A DNA stretch of 64,000 nt from Alphaproteobacteria bacterium (GCA_005884685.1 VBAH01000027.1:1-64000); one strand, 5' to 3'. Positions 27,500 to 37,666 are shown, numbered from the stretch's first letter. Notes: generated from the letters alone by a model not told the origin. Made by a program: numbers and translations.

Positions 27500-28999
27500 C
27501 TAAATCGTCTGATTGTATTCGCCGACTTCCGGGTGCGTGCGCAGCACGGCGTCGACTGCCTTGAACATCGCCCGCATGTTCGCCTCCGAGGCCGGGCTCT
27601 CGACCACCACCACCAGCTCGGGCTTGTTCGATGACGCGCGCACCAGGCCCCAGGTGCCGTCCTCCACGGTGACGCGCACACCGTTGACGGTGACCAGATC
27701 GCGGATCGGCTGGCCGATCACCTTTTCGCCCTTGGCCTTCGCGCGCTCGAAATACTTCACCACGTCGTCGACCACGCGATACTTCACCTCGTCGGCGCAG
27801 TGCGGCGCCATGGTGGGCGAACCCCAGGTCTTGGGCAGCGCGTTCTTCAGGTCGGCCATGCTCATGCCTGGGTTGCGGTCGAGCATGTCGCAGACCGCAA
27901 GCGCGAAGATCAGCCCGTCGTCGTAGCCCCGCCCCATCGGCTTGTTGAAGAAGAAGTGGCCGGATTTCTCGAAGCCCGCGACCGCGCCAATCTCGTTGAC
28001 GCGGCGCTTCATGTAGGAATGGCCGGTCTTCCAGTAATCGGTCTTGGCGCCGTTTTTCTGCAGCACCGGGTCGGTGGCGAACAGGCCGGTCGATTTCACG
28101 TCGGCAACGAACTTGGCATTGGGAATGTTTGCCGAGATATCGCGCGCCAGCATCACGCCGACCTTGTCCGCAAAGATCTCGTCGCCCGTGTTGTCGACCA
28201 CGCCGCAGCGGTCGCCGTCGCCGTCGAAGCCGAGCGCCACATCCGCCTTGTGCGCGAGCACGGCGTCGCGCATCGCGTGCAGCATCTTCATGTCTTCGGT
28301 GTTCGGATTGTAGTTCGGGAACGTATGGTCGAGCTCGCAGTCGAGCGGGATCACCTCGCAGCCGATCGCTTCGAGTACGCGCGGCGCGAATGCGCCCGCC
28401 GTGCCGTTGCCGCAGGCGCACACGACCTTGAGTTTGCGCTTGATCTTTCCCCGGTTGGTCAGATCCGCGATGTAGCGCGCGGGGAAATTCTCGATGAACT
28501 CGTAAGCACCGCCGGCGCGCGATTTGCCTGCTCCGCCGAGCACGATTTCCTTGAGCCGCGTCATCTCGTCGGGGCCGAACGTGAGCGGGCGGTTGGCGCC
28601 CATCTTCACGCCGGTCCAGCCGTTGTCGTTGTGCGACGCCGTCACCATCGCGACGCACGGCACGTCGAGATCGAACTGCGCGAAATAGGCCATCGGCGTG
28701 ACCGCAAGCCCGATGTCGTTCACCTTGATCCCCGCGCTCATCAAACCGGTGACGAGCGCCATCTTGATCGAGGCCGAATAGCCGCGGAAATCATGCGCCG
28801 TAATGAGCTCAGGCTTGACGCCAAGCTCGTGGATCAAGGTGCCGAGCCCAAGGCCGAGCGCCTGCACGCCCATCAGATTGATCTCCTGGCCGAACAGCCA
28901 GCGCGCGTCGTATTCGCGGAAGCCGGTGGGCTTCACCATCGGCTCGGATTCGTAGGCATAAGTATTGGGGGTGAGCGAAGGCTTCGGCTTGGGGAGCAC
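27500..28999 (-). CDS. Phosphomannomutase/phosphoglucomutase
   Basis: Interconverts hexose 1- and 6-phosphates for nucleotide-sugar and exopolysaccharide synthesis (499 residues). The alpha-D-phosphohexomutase order is clear: FREYDARWLFG near residue 25, the phosphoserine loop MVTASHNDNGWTG near 129, the metal loop GFDGDGDRCGVVDN near 268 and the sugar-binding loop FEKSGHFFF near 350. A phosphate-binding segment is expected near RASSNKPELVVVVES. I chose the GTG at 28999, with GGAG 6 nt upstream; the longer frame would begin inside a palindromic repeat. Whether PMM or PGM activity dominates cannot be read here. Confidence 0.93.
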   Translation of the reverse strand: MLPKPKPSLTPNTYAYESEPMVKPTGFREYDARWLFGQEINLMGVQALGLGLGTLIHELGVKPELITAHDFRGYSASIKMALVTGLMSAGIKVNDIGLAVTPMAYFAQFDLDVPCVAMVTASHNDNGWTGVKMGANRPLTFGPDEMTRLKEIVLGGAGKSRAGGAYEFIENFPARYIADLTNRGKIKRKLKVVCACGNGTAGAFAPRVLEAIGCEVIPLDCELDHTFPNYNPNTEDMKMLHAMRDAVLAHKADVALGFDGDGDRCGVVDNTGDEIFADKVGVMLARDISANIPNAKFVADVKSTGLFATDPVLQKNGAKTDYWKTGHSYMKRRVNEIGAVAGFEKSGHFFFNKPMGRGYDDGLIFALAVCDMLDRNPGMSMADLKNALPKTWGSPTMAPHCADEVKYRVVDDVVKYFERAKAKGEKVIGQPIRDLVTVNGVRVTVEDGTWGLVRASSNKPELVVVVESPASEANMRAMFKAVDAVLRTHPEVGEYNQTI

Positions 29000-29010
29000 A
29001 GGAAACTCCG

Positions 29011-29093
29011 TGTCATCGTCCGCGACGGCGGACGACCCAGTAATCACTGAGAGATATGTAGGTACTGGATTGCCCGCTTTCGCGGACAATGAC
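29011..29093. repeat. TGTCAT..ATGACA palindromic element
   Basis: The element is bounded by TGTCAT and ATGACA. It has two internal hairpins (CGTCCGC-gacg-GCGGACG and TGCCCGC-tttc-GCGGACA) and shares the CCCAGTAATCAC string with the repeat at 31923-32037. It fills the gap between the aspartic protease stop and the phosphomannomutase start. Confidence 0.8.
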
Positions 29094-29102
29094 AACCGGG
29101 GA

Positions 29103-29618
29103 CTACTGTTCCATCACGAGTCGGCCGTTGGCCATCTCGAAGCGTCGCACGCGCGAGAGAAACGACATGCCGAGCAGGTTTACGCCGAGCGCCTTGTCGG
29201 GGATCACGACCGCACCGACGTCGTAGATGCGGATGCCGTTGATCTCGAGCGAGGAGAGCCGCACCGGAGCGACCGCGATGACGCCGTTCGCGGTCGAGGT
29301 GCGGCCGGTGTAATCGCGCGGACCAGGGAATATGCCCAGCTTGTTGGCGTCGCGCTCGCGCAGCGCAACGAGCGAAGCGCCGGTGTCGACCATGAAGTCG
29401 AGGCGGCGGCCGTCGACCGAGCCTTCGACCTGGAAGTGGCCGAGCCGGTCGCCGCGCACCGTGACGGTGCGGCCGGCCGCCTGCTGCGGCGCAGGCTCGG
29501 CGCGCTTGCCGGCATACTGCGTTTGCGGGGTGACATCCTTGCCGACATTGCCCATCACGCGCGGCATGACGCCGGCGAGCACAAGCGCCGCGATCGCGAA
29601 GAAGAGAATCTGCCGCAT
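29103..29618 (-). CDS. TIGR02281-type retropepsin-like aspartic protease
   Basis: The 171-residue protein has an N-terminal signal/anchor (MRQILFFAIAALVLAGVMP) and a single aspartic-protease lobe with the active-site motif FMVDTGASLVAL near residue 83. VNLLGMSFLSRVRRFEMANG is the family-typical C-terminal region. A single lobe means it must act as a homodimer, as in the retropepsin-like clan AA proteins of alphaproteobacteria. It probably acts in the periplasm, anchored to the inner membrane. I chose the ATG at 29618, which sits directly before the hydrophobic segment; an ATG ten codons earlier is possible. The natural substrate is unknown. Confidence 0.85.
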   Translation of the reverse strand: MRQILFFAIAALVLAGVMPRVMGNVGKDVTPQTQYAGKRAEPAPQQAAGRTVTVRGDRLGHFQVEGSVDGRRLDFMVDTGASLVALRERDANKLGIFPGPRDYTGRTSTANGVIAVAPVRLSSLEINGIRIYDVGAVVIPDKALGVNLLGMSFLSRVRRFEMANGRLVMEQ

Positions 29619-29760
29619 GACTCCCCGCACAAACAGGAATGGCGCCATCCAAGCACAGGAGTGGCAAGCGGGAGGCTAACGGCGGGAGCATGGGCCGCGC
29701 TTTTGGGACGGGTGGTGAATGAAGCGTTGCGGAGAACGATCGAATTGTCGCGGCGGCCTC

Positions 29761-29900
29761 TCCTGCTTTCCCCTCTCCCGCTTGCGGGAAAGGGTGGCGA
29801 GCGCCGAAGGCGTGAGCCGGGAGAGGGCCCTCTCCCGCCTCAGTCGCTACGCTCCTTCGGCACCCTCTCCCCGCTTCGCGGGGCGAGGGGAAAGCAAGGA
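29761..29900. repeat. Long palindromic element between the protease and upp genes
   Basis: The 283-nt gap between 29619 and 29901 contains no gene. Most of it is a palindromic mosaic: outer arms TCCTGCTTTCCCCTC (29761-29775) and GAGGGGAAAGCAAGGA (29885-29900), internal hairpins CTCTCCCGC-ttgc-type and GGCGAGCGCCGAAGGCG, and a CTCTCCCCGC-tt-GCGGGG hairpin near the upp stop. It may act as a transcript-end structure for upp on the minus strand. Confidence 0.8.
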
Positions 29901-29901
29901 G

Positions 29902-30531
29902 TCATTTCGTCCCGAACATCCGGTCGCCGGCGTCGCCCAGGCCCGGGATGATGTAGCCATGCTCGTTGAGATGATCGTCGATCGCGGCGGTCCAGATGTG
30001 CACGTCGGGATGCGAGCCGCGGAACTTCTCGATCCCCTCGGGCGCCGCGAGCAGGCACACGATGCGGATGTTCTTTGCCCCGGCCTCCTTCAGCCGGTCG
30101 ACCGCCGCGATCGCCGAATTGGCGGTCGCCAGCATCGGGTCGAGCACCAGCACCAGGCGGTCGGCGACATCCTCGGGCGCCTTGAAGTAATACTCGACCG
30201 CGACCAGCGTCTTCGGATCGCGATAGAGGCCGACATGCGCGACGCGCGCGGACGGCACGAGCGTCAGCATGCCGTCGAGGAAGCCGACACCGGCGCGCAG
30301 GATCGGCGCGAACACCAGCTTTTTGCCGGCGAGCACCGGCGCCTGCATCGGCGTGAGCGGCGTCTCGATCTCGGTCAGTTCGAGCGGCAGGTCGCGCGTG
30401 ACCTCGTAGCACAAGAGCATGCCGATCTCGTGCATGAGCTCGCGGAAGCCCTTGGTCGAACGCTCTCTGTCGCGCATCAGCGTGAGCTTGTGCTGCACCA
30501 GCGGATGATCGACGACGGTCACGCCTTGCAT
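29902..30531 (-). CDS. upp: Uracil phosphoribosyltransferase (Upp)
   Basis: Converts uracil and PRPP to UMP in the cytoplasm (209 residues, the normal length). The start [20 protein letters not shown] is family-typical. The PRPP-binding motif is [17 protein letters not shown] near residue 127, and the uracil-binding C-terminal region is [28 protein letters not shown]. The gene lies downstream of the DUF1688/URC4 and GTP-cyclohydrolase-II-like genes on the same strand. This matches URC6-URC4-URC1 of the URC uracil-degradation pathway, in which uracil enters as a nucleotide. It could equally serve simple uracil salvage. Confidence 0.95.
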   Translation of the reverse strand: MQGVTVVDHPLVQHKLTLMRDRERSTKGFRELMHEIGMLLCYEVTRDLPLELTEIETPLTPMQAPVLAGKKLVFAPILRAGVGFLDGMLTLVPSARVAHVGLYRDPKTLVAVEYYFKAPEDVADRLVLVLDPMLATANSAIAAVDRLKEAGAKNIRIVCLLAAPEGIEKFRGSHPDVHIWTAAIDDHLNEHGYIIPGLGDAGDRMFGTK

Positions 30532-30557
30532 GGGGTCCCCTGCTCCGCCCTCTCCTT

Positions 30558-30674
30558 ACCTCCCCCTGCAAGGGGGAGGTCGGCGTGCGCAGCACGCCGG
30601 GTGGGGGTCGGCTGCGAAGATTGACCCCTCCCCGGACTGCCTTCGGCAGTCCGACCCTCCTTTCAGGGGAGGGA
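30558..30674. repeat. Palindromic element of the ACCTCCCCCT family
   Basis: The element begins with the ACCTCCCCC-tgcaa-GGGGGAGGT hairpin at 30558-30580 and ends with a CCCTCC-tttca-GGGGAGGG hairpin near 30655-30673. An internal CGGACTGC-cttc-GGCAGTCCG stem lies between. It belongs to the same family as 5491-5605 and the copy inside hrpB. It separates upp from the DUF1688 gene. Confidence 0.85.
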
Positions 30675-30687
30675 TGAGAAAGCAAGA

Positions 30688-31928
30688 TCAAAATACCGTC
30701 CCGTCGCTGACGACCGCAATCGGCGGCGACCCGTCGGCGCGCTTTTCGCGCGCAAGGCGGCGCCCGGCCGCCCAGGTGCCGCCTTCGAGCACGCGCGCGA
30801 GCGGGAATTCGTCGATCGTCAGCCCACGCCGTTCGCGGATCAGCACCGCGATCTGATCGAGCAGCGCGACGGTGAGTGCGCGCCATTCGACCACCAGCGA
30901 AGAGCCGACCGGATTGGGATGGATCGCGGCCTCGGGATCGCGCAGGCGCAGCACGCCGGCATCGACGAACAGCCCGCCGTTGCGGTATTCGGCCAAGCCG
31001 GTGAGTCCGTCGATGTTGGTCACCTCGATGCCGGACCACTGCAGCGGTTCGATCAACGAATAGGCGAGCCATTGCGACAGCTTGTGGATCGGCACCAGGC
31101 CGTTGGTGGCATCGCGCCGTTTGATGGCGGAATGCCGCCACGTGTCGCCGAGCGGTACGCCGCCGAGTGTCAGCCGGCTCGGCCAGATCGGCCCGAGATG
31201 CTCGAGCACCGCCGCGAGGATGCGCGGGGCCGGCAGGCGTCCATCCTGCGCGAGCGAAGCAAGATAATCGTAAAGCCCGCCCGGCCGCGCGCGATCCGCG
31301 CGCGCGAACACAGCAGGACTGGCGGCGACCGCCTTGCCCAGGCTTGCGAGCAGCTCGGCGCGCCCTCGACACCGGCGAGCCGGTTGCCGACCATGCTCTG
31401 AAAGCCGTCGGCCACTTCCTCATGCTTCAGCTGCATCAACCGTTCGGCATCGGCGCGCAGCGGATCGGCCGGATCGGATGAGAACGCGCCCGCCTCGAAC
31501 AGGCGCAGGCTGGCGACCGCGAGGCCCTCCGAGCGCGATATGACCTGCTCGGTGGCGGCGTCGAGGTAATGCCACGATGCGCCCGCACCGGCATCGAGCA
31601 GCACCGAGGTGATCGCGAGATCGAACTCGGCGCGCGCCTTGGCGGCAGGCGTGGGCCACTTCACTTGAGCGGCACGCTCCGCCCACAGGTCGCGCGCACC
31701 GATCACGAAATGGCGCCAGCGCGCATGAAACGGTACGTTGAGATCGGGATAGCCGACGCGGATCAGCTCGGAGACGACCTGCGCGGCCGATCCGAGGCTC
31801 TCCAGGTCCACGGTGAAATGCTCAAGCTCCCCGCGCAGCCCCGCGGCGAGCATCTCGTGCGCGCGCTCGCGCACGGCCGCCGCCGAGAGAAGCGAGCGAG
31901 CGGCTTCGGCGTCACTCACTGGCGTCAT
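30688..31928 (-). pseudogene. DUF1688 / URC4-family protein, split by a frameshift
   Basis: Two overlapping open frames on the same strand together make one DUF1688 (URC4/Urg3-type) protein of about 413 residues. The first part (31928 down to about 31365) begins SDAEAARSLLSAAAVRERA and has a long helical DUF1688 N-terminus with YPDLNVPFHARWRHF. The second (about 31360 to 30688) continues ADRARPGGLYDYLASLAQDG, LGDTWRHSAIKRRD and VVEWRALTVALLDQIA to the stop. Reading continuity is lost near 31359-31366 (GCGCGCCC), where adding one G/C base would restore a smooth VEGRAELLASLGKAV sequence. The protein is needed for URC-type uracil catabolism in yeast, by family knowledge. Either this is a real inactivating mutation or a sequencing error in a GC-rich run. 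Confidence 0.8.
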
Positions 31929-32037
31929 GCCCCGCGAAAGCCGGGCACCCAGTAATCACCGAAAGAAATAGGACGCTCTGGCGTGCCATAACGTGAGCTT
32001 GCGTTGACTGGGTCGCCCGCCTTCGCGGGCGATGACG
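31923..32037. repeat. CGTCAT..ATGACG palindromic element overlapping the DUF1688 start
   Basis: Outer ends are CGTCAT (31923) and ATGACG (32032-32037), with internal GCCCCGCGAAAG..-type and TCGCCCGC-cttc-GCGGGCGA hairpins. It shares the CCCAGTAATCAC string with 29011-29093. The ATG of the DUF1688 gene (complement of 31926-31928) lies inside its left end, so the repeat forms the translation start region of that gene. Confidence 0.8.
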
Positions 32038-32047
32038 ACCGCGTGGG

Positions 32048-33307
<1,260 letters not shown>

Positions 33308-33415
33308 CGTCTGCGCGGCTTCGCCGCCCCAAAAGCAATAAGCCCCCCGCCGACGCGTGCCGAACGAGAGGCCTCCAGATCAGTGCACCGAATATGGGGC
33401 AAAAAGGCCCGGATT

Positions 33416-34036
33416 TCAAGCCTTTGCGGCCACGACCAGGGCGCGCGCGAGCCGCGCGAGTTCGGCCGCCGGGCGGCCCGGTTGGTACAGCGCCGAGCCG
33501 ATGCCGTAGCCGGACGCGCCCGCCTTGCGATACGACGCAATGTTGTCGACACCGACGCCGCCCACGGCGAGCAGCAGCGTGGCGGCCGGAAACACCGCGC
33601 GCCATGCCTTGAACACGGCCGGCGGAATGATCTCGGCGGGAAACAGCTTCAGTCCGTCGGCACCGGCCCTCAGCGCCGCGAATCCCTCGGACGGAGTCAT
33701 CACGCCCGGCAGCGCCGCGAGGCCGGCTGCCTTCGCGGCGCGCACCACATCGGCATCGAAATTCGGCGCGACGATCAGGCGCCCACCAGCGGCGGCGACG
33801 CGCGCCGCATCCGCCGCCTCCAGCACCGTACCTGCCCCGACGAGCGCGCGCCGGCCATGCCGGGCCGCAAGACGCTTGATGCTGTCGAACGGCTGCGGCG
33901 AATTGAGCGGCACCTCGATGATGACGATGCCGGCGTCCACCAGCGCATCGCCGATGGCGTCGACCTCGTCGGGCGTCACGCCGCGCAAAATCGCGGCGAT
34001 CGGACATTGCTTCAGGGCAGCGCGCAGGTCGAGCAT
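33416..34036 (-). CDS. dgoA: 2-dehydro-3-deoxy-6-phosphogalactonate aldolase
   Basis: Class I aldolase cleaving KDPGal to pyruvate and glyceraldehyde 3-phosphate (206 residues, KDPG/KDPGal aldolase family). The catalytic Glu is in IVIIEVPLNSPQPF near residue 41 and the Schiff-base Lys in GADGLKLFPAEIIPP near 126. GAGTVLEAADA and GGVGVDNIASYRKAG are the phosphate and substrate regions. The LFPAE motif and NSPQP distinguish the galactonate type from KDPG aldolase. ATG 34036 lies 8 nt after the stop of dgoK; a GTG overlapping that stop is an alternative. With dgoK it gives the last steps of the De Ley-Doudoroff galactonate pathway; no dehydrogenase or dehydratase gene adjoins. Confidence 0.92.
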   Translation of the reverse strand: MLDLRAALKQCPIAAILRGVTPDEVDAIGDALVDAGIVIIEVPLNSPQPFDSIKRLAARHGRRALVGAGTVLEAADAARVAAAGGRLIVAPNFDADVVRAAKAAGLAALPGVMTPSEGFAALRAGADGLKLFPAEIIPPAVFKAWRAVFPAATLLLAVGGVGVDNIASYRKAGASGYGIGSALYQPGRPAAELARLARALVVAAKA

Positions 34037-34044
34037 GCGGTTTT

Positions 34045-34941
34045 TCAACACAGGCCGGCGGCGCGCGCAATGCGCCAATGGCCGGCCGCGCCGCAATCGG
34101 CCGGCGCGAGCGCGCTCTCATGCCCGAGCAGTTTCAAGGCCTCGGTATAACGGTGAGCAAGCGCCGGACTGGCAATGATGGTCACGGGATTTTCGATCTG
34201 CTTCGTCGCCTCGGCGATCTCGGCCCCGACCAGAAGGCCGCTGAGATAATCCGACAGTGCGGTATCGGGGAGCCGGTTCATCAGGCCGTAGGTGCGCGTC
34301 GCGAACAGGCGGTTGAGCAACGCGCCCGCGCTTGTCAGCGTCGTGCTTGCGCGCACGCCGCGCGCAAAGCCGTCAGCGTCGGGCGCGCCTTCGCGCATCA
34401 GGCGGCCGAGGATCGTGTGGTCCTTGAGCGCGCCGAACACTTCGCCGGTCATGAAGGTGCGGAACGATGCGATGCAGCCTCCGGTCACGCCTGCCCATTT
34501 CGAGTGCGTGCCGGGCAGCAGGAACACGCCGCCGTCCTGCTTCGCGATCTCCAGCGCGCCGAGAATCTGCGTCTCCTCGCCGCGCATCACGTCCGGCATC
34601 CCGCCGTTCTCGCAGGAAAGACCGGGCACCAGCGCAATTGCGCGGCCCGCATGCTCGATCCTTGTGAGCGCGGCCACGATATCTCCGGTGGCCGCCGGGC
34701 AGTGCGCATAGGGCGCTTCCTTCCAACCCTGGCGCGAGCCGATCATGCCGGACAGGATCATTGGCAGCGCCGGCCAGCCCGCAATCATTGTATCGAGTGC
34801 GGCGCCGAACGCGCCGCTTTCGACGCGCAGGATGCCCGGGCCGTCTGTGACCCGCGCCAGCACTTCACCCCCGGCACCAATCAGATAGGCGCGGCACGCC
34901 GTGGTGCCCCAGTCGAGGCCGATGAGGTGGGGATTACTCAC
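34045..34941 (-). CDS. dgoK: 2-dehydro-3-deoxygalactonokinase
   Basis: Phosphorylates 2-keto-3-deoxygalactonate with ATP (298 residues). The N-terminal phosphate-binding motif is GLDWGTTACRAYLI near residue 8. PGLSCENGGMPDVMRGEETQ near 110 and LPGTHSKWAGVTGG near 140 are DgoK signatures. I chose the GTG at 34941, with GGAGAG just upstream; the longer frame runs into a palindromic repeat. The gene immediately precedes dgoA on the minus strand. Regulation is not visible in the short upstream gap, which is mostly repeat. Confidence 0.93.
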   Translation of the reverse strand: MSNPHLIGLDWGTTACRAYLIGAGGEVLARVTDGPGILRVESGAFGAALDTMIAGWPALPMILSGMIGSRQGWKEAPYAHCPAATGDIVAALTRIEHAGRAIALVPGLSCENGGMPDVMRGEETQILGALEIAKQDGGVFLLPGTHSKWAGVTGGCIASFRTFMTGEVFGALKDHTILGRLMREGAPDADGFARGVRASTTLTSAGALLNRLFATRTYGLMNRLPDTALSDYLSGLLVGAEIAEATKQIENPVTIIASPALAHRYTEALKLLGHESALAPADCGAAGHWRIARAAGLC

Positions 34942-34949
34942 ATTCTCTC

Positions 34950-35055
34950 CGTCATCACCGGGCCGCCGCGAAGCGGCGAGACCCGGTGATCCCGATAGAG
35001 CATGCACCATCCTACCCGATCAATCGGGATGGCCGGGACAAGCCCGGCCATGACG
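34950..35055. repeat. CGTCAT..ATGACG palindromic element between hrpB and dgoK
   Basis: The element starts CGTCATCACCGGG at 34950 and ends with CCCGGCCATGACG at 35055. Internal pairs are CACCGGG/CCCGGTG and CCGCCGC-gaa-GCGGCG, and an ATCCCGAT/ATCGGGAT pair is also present. It occupies nearly all of the gap. Confidence 0.8.
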
Positions 35056-35065
35056 AGTGAGAGAT

Positions 35066-37654
35066 TCAAGTCCCGCGCGGCTTGGCGCGCCGGGTCGGCG
35101 CGGCGGCGAGCGGATCGTCCGGCCAGGGATGGCGCGGATAGCGCCCGCGCATCTCGCTGCGCACTGCCGCATAGGAGCCGCGCCAGAAACCGGGCAGATC
35201 GCGCGTGATCTGCACGGGCTTGTGGCCGGGCGAGAGCAGCTCGATCACCAGCGGGATGCGCCCGCCCGCGATACTCGGATGCGTGCTGAGCCCGAACAGC
35301 TCCTGAAGGCGGATCGAAATGGTCGGCCCGGCGTCCGCCTCATAGTCGATCGCGGCGTTCGTTCCGGTCGGCGCTGCGAAGTGCGTCGGCGCCTCCACGT
35401 CGAGCCGGCGGCGCAGCGGCCACGGCAGCAGTTCGTGCAGCGTGGCGGAGAGATCGTCGGCCGAGAGGTCCGATACGGCGGTCTTCCCCGCACTCGCTGC
35501 GATCAGCCAGTCGATGTTCGCGGCGAGCGCCGCATCCGACAAATCAGGCCACTCGTCGCCTTCCGCCCTGCGCAGGAACATCACGCGGTCGCGCCATTGG
35601 GTGAGCGCCTTCGTCCAGGGCAGCTTGGCGATGCCGGCACGTGCGATCCCTTCAGCCAGCACGCGCGCGGTCTCGTCGTTCGGCTCGACCCTGCGCGTCT
35701 GTTCGGCGAGCGCGATCGCGCCGAGACGGCGTGAGCGGCGCGCGCGCAGGCTCAAGGATTTCTCGTCGAACGTGACGTCGTCGTGGCTTTCGATGCGATC
35801 CGCGAAGCGCGTCTCGATCTCCTGAAGCGAAATCGGCCCCGCCAGGACAATGCGGGCATTCGCCGCCGCACCGGTCAGTTCGGCGACCGCGATGAACGGC
35901 TCGCGCGACAGCGGCGAGGCCTGATCGACGTTCCCGCCGCGCCCGTTCGCCAGCGTGAACGCGCCATTGTGGCGATTCTTCGCGACGCGGTCCGGGTAGG
36001 CGAGCGCGAGGATCGCGCCGGTGCTCTCCGTACCTCCCCCTGAAAGGGGGAGGTCGACGCGCGCAGCGCGGCGGGTGGGGGTCGACGCAGCAGATGACCC
36101 CTCCCCGGCGCTTCGCCGTAGCGGATGCTTTGCATCGGCGTTCTGTTCGACGGCGGCCGAAGGCCGCCTATGCCCTCCCCTTTCGGGGGAGGGTAGGAGA
36201 GAGAGCCACCGCTTCGCCATCGCACGCGCGTCGCGCCCGCGCGGCGAGCGGTCGCGGCGGAAATTCTCCACGCGGTGCGTCAGGTCCACGTCGTCGCCGC
36301 CGAGCCCGCGCTCGGTCAGCACCGCCGCGATATCCGCCGCGAGGTCGCCGGCGCCCGCCTGCGCTGCATCCACCACCATGCGGGCAAGACGCGGCGGCAG
36401 CGGCAGCCGTCGCAGCGCATGCCCCTCCTCCGTGATACGGCCGTCGTCGAGTGCGCCGAGTTCAGTCAACAACGCGCGCGCCTCGGCGAGTGCAGCCTTT
36501 GGCGGTGGATCGAGGAAGGAAAGCGTCTCCGGCGCAGCGCCCCACGCCGCGAGATCGAGCACGAAGGAGGAGAGATCGGCCGCGAGAATCTCCGGGCGCG
36601 TAAAGGGCTCGAGCGAGGCTGTCTGCGGCTCGTCCCACAGCCGATAACAGATACCCGCCGCGGTGCGGCCCGCGCGGCCGCGGCGCTGATCGGCGGCGGC
36701 GCGCGACACGCGCACGGTTTCGAGGCGGGTCAGGCCGACATCGGCCTCGTAACGCGGCACGCGCGCCAGCCCGGAGTCGATCACGATGCGCACGCCTTCG
36801 ATGGTGAGCGAGGTCTCGGCGATCGAGGTCGCGAGCACGACCTTGCGGCGGCCCGGCGGCGCGGGCGAAATCGCGCGGTCCTGCGTCTCGGCATCGAGCG
36901 CGCCGTAGAGCGCCACCACATCGGTCGCGGCATCGACGCCGTCGCGCAGCAAGGTCTCCGTGCGGCGGATTTCGGCCGCACCGGGCAGGAAGGCGAGCAC
37001 GGAGCCCGGCTCGGCGAGTAGCGCGCGCGTGACCGCGTCCGTCACCTGATCCTCGATGCGTGCGCGCGGATCGCGGCCCGTGTAGCGCGTTTCGACCGGG
37101 AACGCCCGGCCCTGCGATTCGATCACCGGCGCGTCGCCGAGCAGCGCGGCCACGCGCGCGCCGTCGATGGTCGCCGACATCACCAGGATCTTCAGGTCCT
37201 CGCGCAGGCCATGCTGTACGTCGCCCGCCAGCGCCAATCCCAAATCGGCATCGAGCGAGCGCTCGTGGAATTCGTCGAACAGCACCGCCGCGATGCCCTT
37301 GAGTTCGGGATCGTCGAGGATCAGACGGGTGAACACGCCTTCGGTCACGACCTCGATGCGCGTTCTCGCCGACACCTTCGAGCCGAAGCGCACGCGCAGG
37401 CCGACCGTCTCGCCGACGCGCTCCCCCAGCGTCCTTGCCATGCGGTCGGCGGCAGCGCGCGCCGCGATGCGGCGCGGCTCCAGCACCAGAATCCTGCCGC
37501 TCCTGGCCCACGGCTCTTCGGCCAGCACCAGCGGCACGCGCGTGGTCTTGCCCGCGCCGGGCGGGGCCACGAGTACGGCGGCGTTGCGGGAGCACAACGC
37601 CGAGGTCAGCGCGGGCAGCGCCTGGTCGATGGGAAGGGCAATCGGATCGGTCAT
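35066..37654 (-). CDS. hrpB: ATP-dependent helicase HrpB with an internal repeat-encoded insertion
   Basis: DEAH-box helicase of the HrpA/HrpB family (862 residues; usual length about 810-840). Motif I is APPGAGKTTRVPL near residue 33, motif II VLFDEFHERSLDADLGL near 130, motif III VMSATIDGA and motif VI QRRGRAGRTAAGICYRLW near 325. The HA2 domain and the HrpB C-terminal domain (ALTQWRDRVMFLRRA, ARYPRHPWPDDPLAAAPTRRA) are intact. Residues about 487-541 are encoded by an ACCTCCCCCT-family palindromic element inserted in frame between MAKRWLSLL and ILALAYPDRVAKNR, which are normal flanks. The start is the ATG at 37654; sequence upstream is repeat. HrpB is thought to act on RNA or ribosomal substrates, but its role is poorly defined. 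Confidence 0.93.
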   Translation of the reverse strand: MTDPIALPIDQALPALTSALCSRNAAVLVAPPGAGKTTRVPLVLAEEPWARSGRILVLEPRRIAARAAADRMARTLGERVGETVGLRVRFGSKVSARTRIEVVTEGVFTRLILDDPELKGIAAVLFDEFHERSLDADLGLALAGDVQHGLREDLKILVMSATIDGARVAALLGDAPVIESQGRAFPVETRYTGRDPRARIEDQVTDAVTRALLAEPGSVLAFLPGAAEIRRTETLLRDGVDAATDVVALYGALDAETQDRAISPAPPGRRKVVLATSIAETSLTIEGVRIVIDSGLARVPRYEADVGLTRLETVRVSRAAADQRRGRAGRTAAGICYRLWDEPQTASLEPFTRPEILAADLSSFVLDLAAWGAAPETLSFLDPPPKAALAEARALLTELGALDDGRITEEGHALRRLPLPPRLARMVVDAAQAGAGDLAADIAAVLTERGLGGDDVDLTHRVENFRRDRSPRGRDARAMAKRWLSLLPSPERGGHRRPSAAVEQNADAKHPLRRSAGEGSSAASTPTRRAARVDLPLSGGGTESTGAILALAYPDRVAKNRHNGAFTLANGRGGNVDQASPLSREPFIAVAELTGAAANARIVLAGPISLQEIETRFADRIESHDDVTFDEKSLSLRARRSRRLGAIALAEQTRRVEPNDETARVLAEGIARAGIAKLPWTKALTQWRDRVMFLRRAEGDEWPDLSDAALAANIDWLIAASAGKTAVSDLSADDLSATLHELLPWPLRRRLDVEAPTHFAAPTGTNAAIDYEADAGPTISIRLQELFGLSTHPSIAGGRIPLVIELLSPGHKPVQITRDLPGFWRGSYAAVRSEMRGRYPRHPWPDDPLAAAPTRRAKPRGT
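36031..36194. repeat. ACCTCCCCCT-family palindromic element inside the hrpB frame
   Basis: The element begins with the same ACCTCCCCC-tgaaa-GGGGGAGGT hairpin (36032-36054) as the intergenic copies at 5491 and 30558. GCGGGTGGGGGTCG and GACCCCTCCCCGG follow, and it ends with a CCCTCCCC-ttt-GGGGGAGGG hairpin near 36173-36193. An extra GGCGGCC-gaa-GGCCGCC hairpin lies at about 36151-36168. It is read in frame by hrpB without any stop codon. Confidence 0.88.
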
Positions 37655-37666
37655 GCCGCACGCGAG

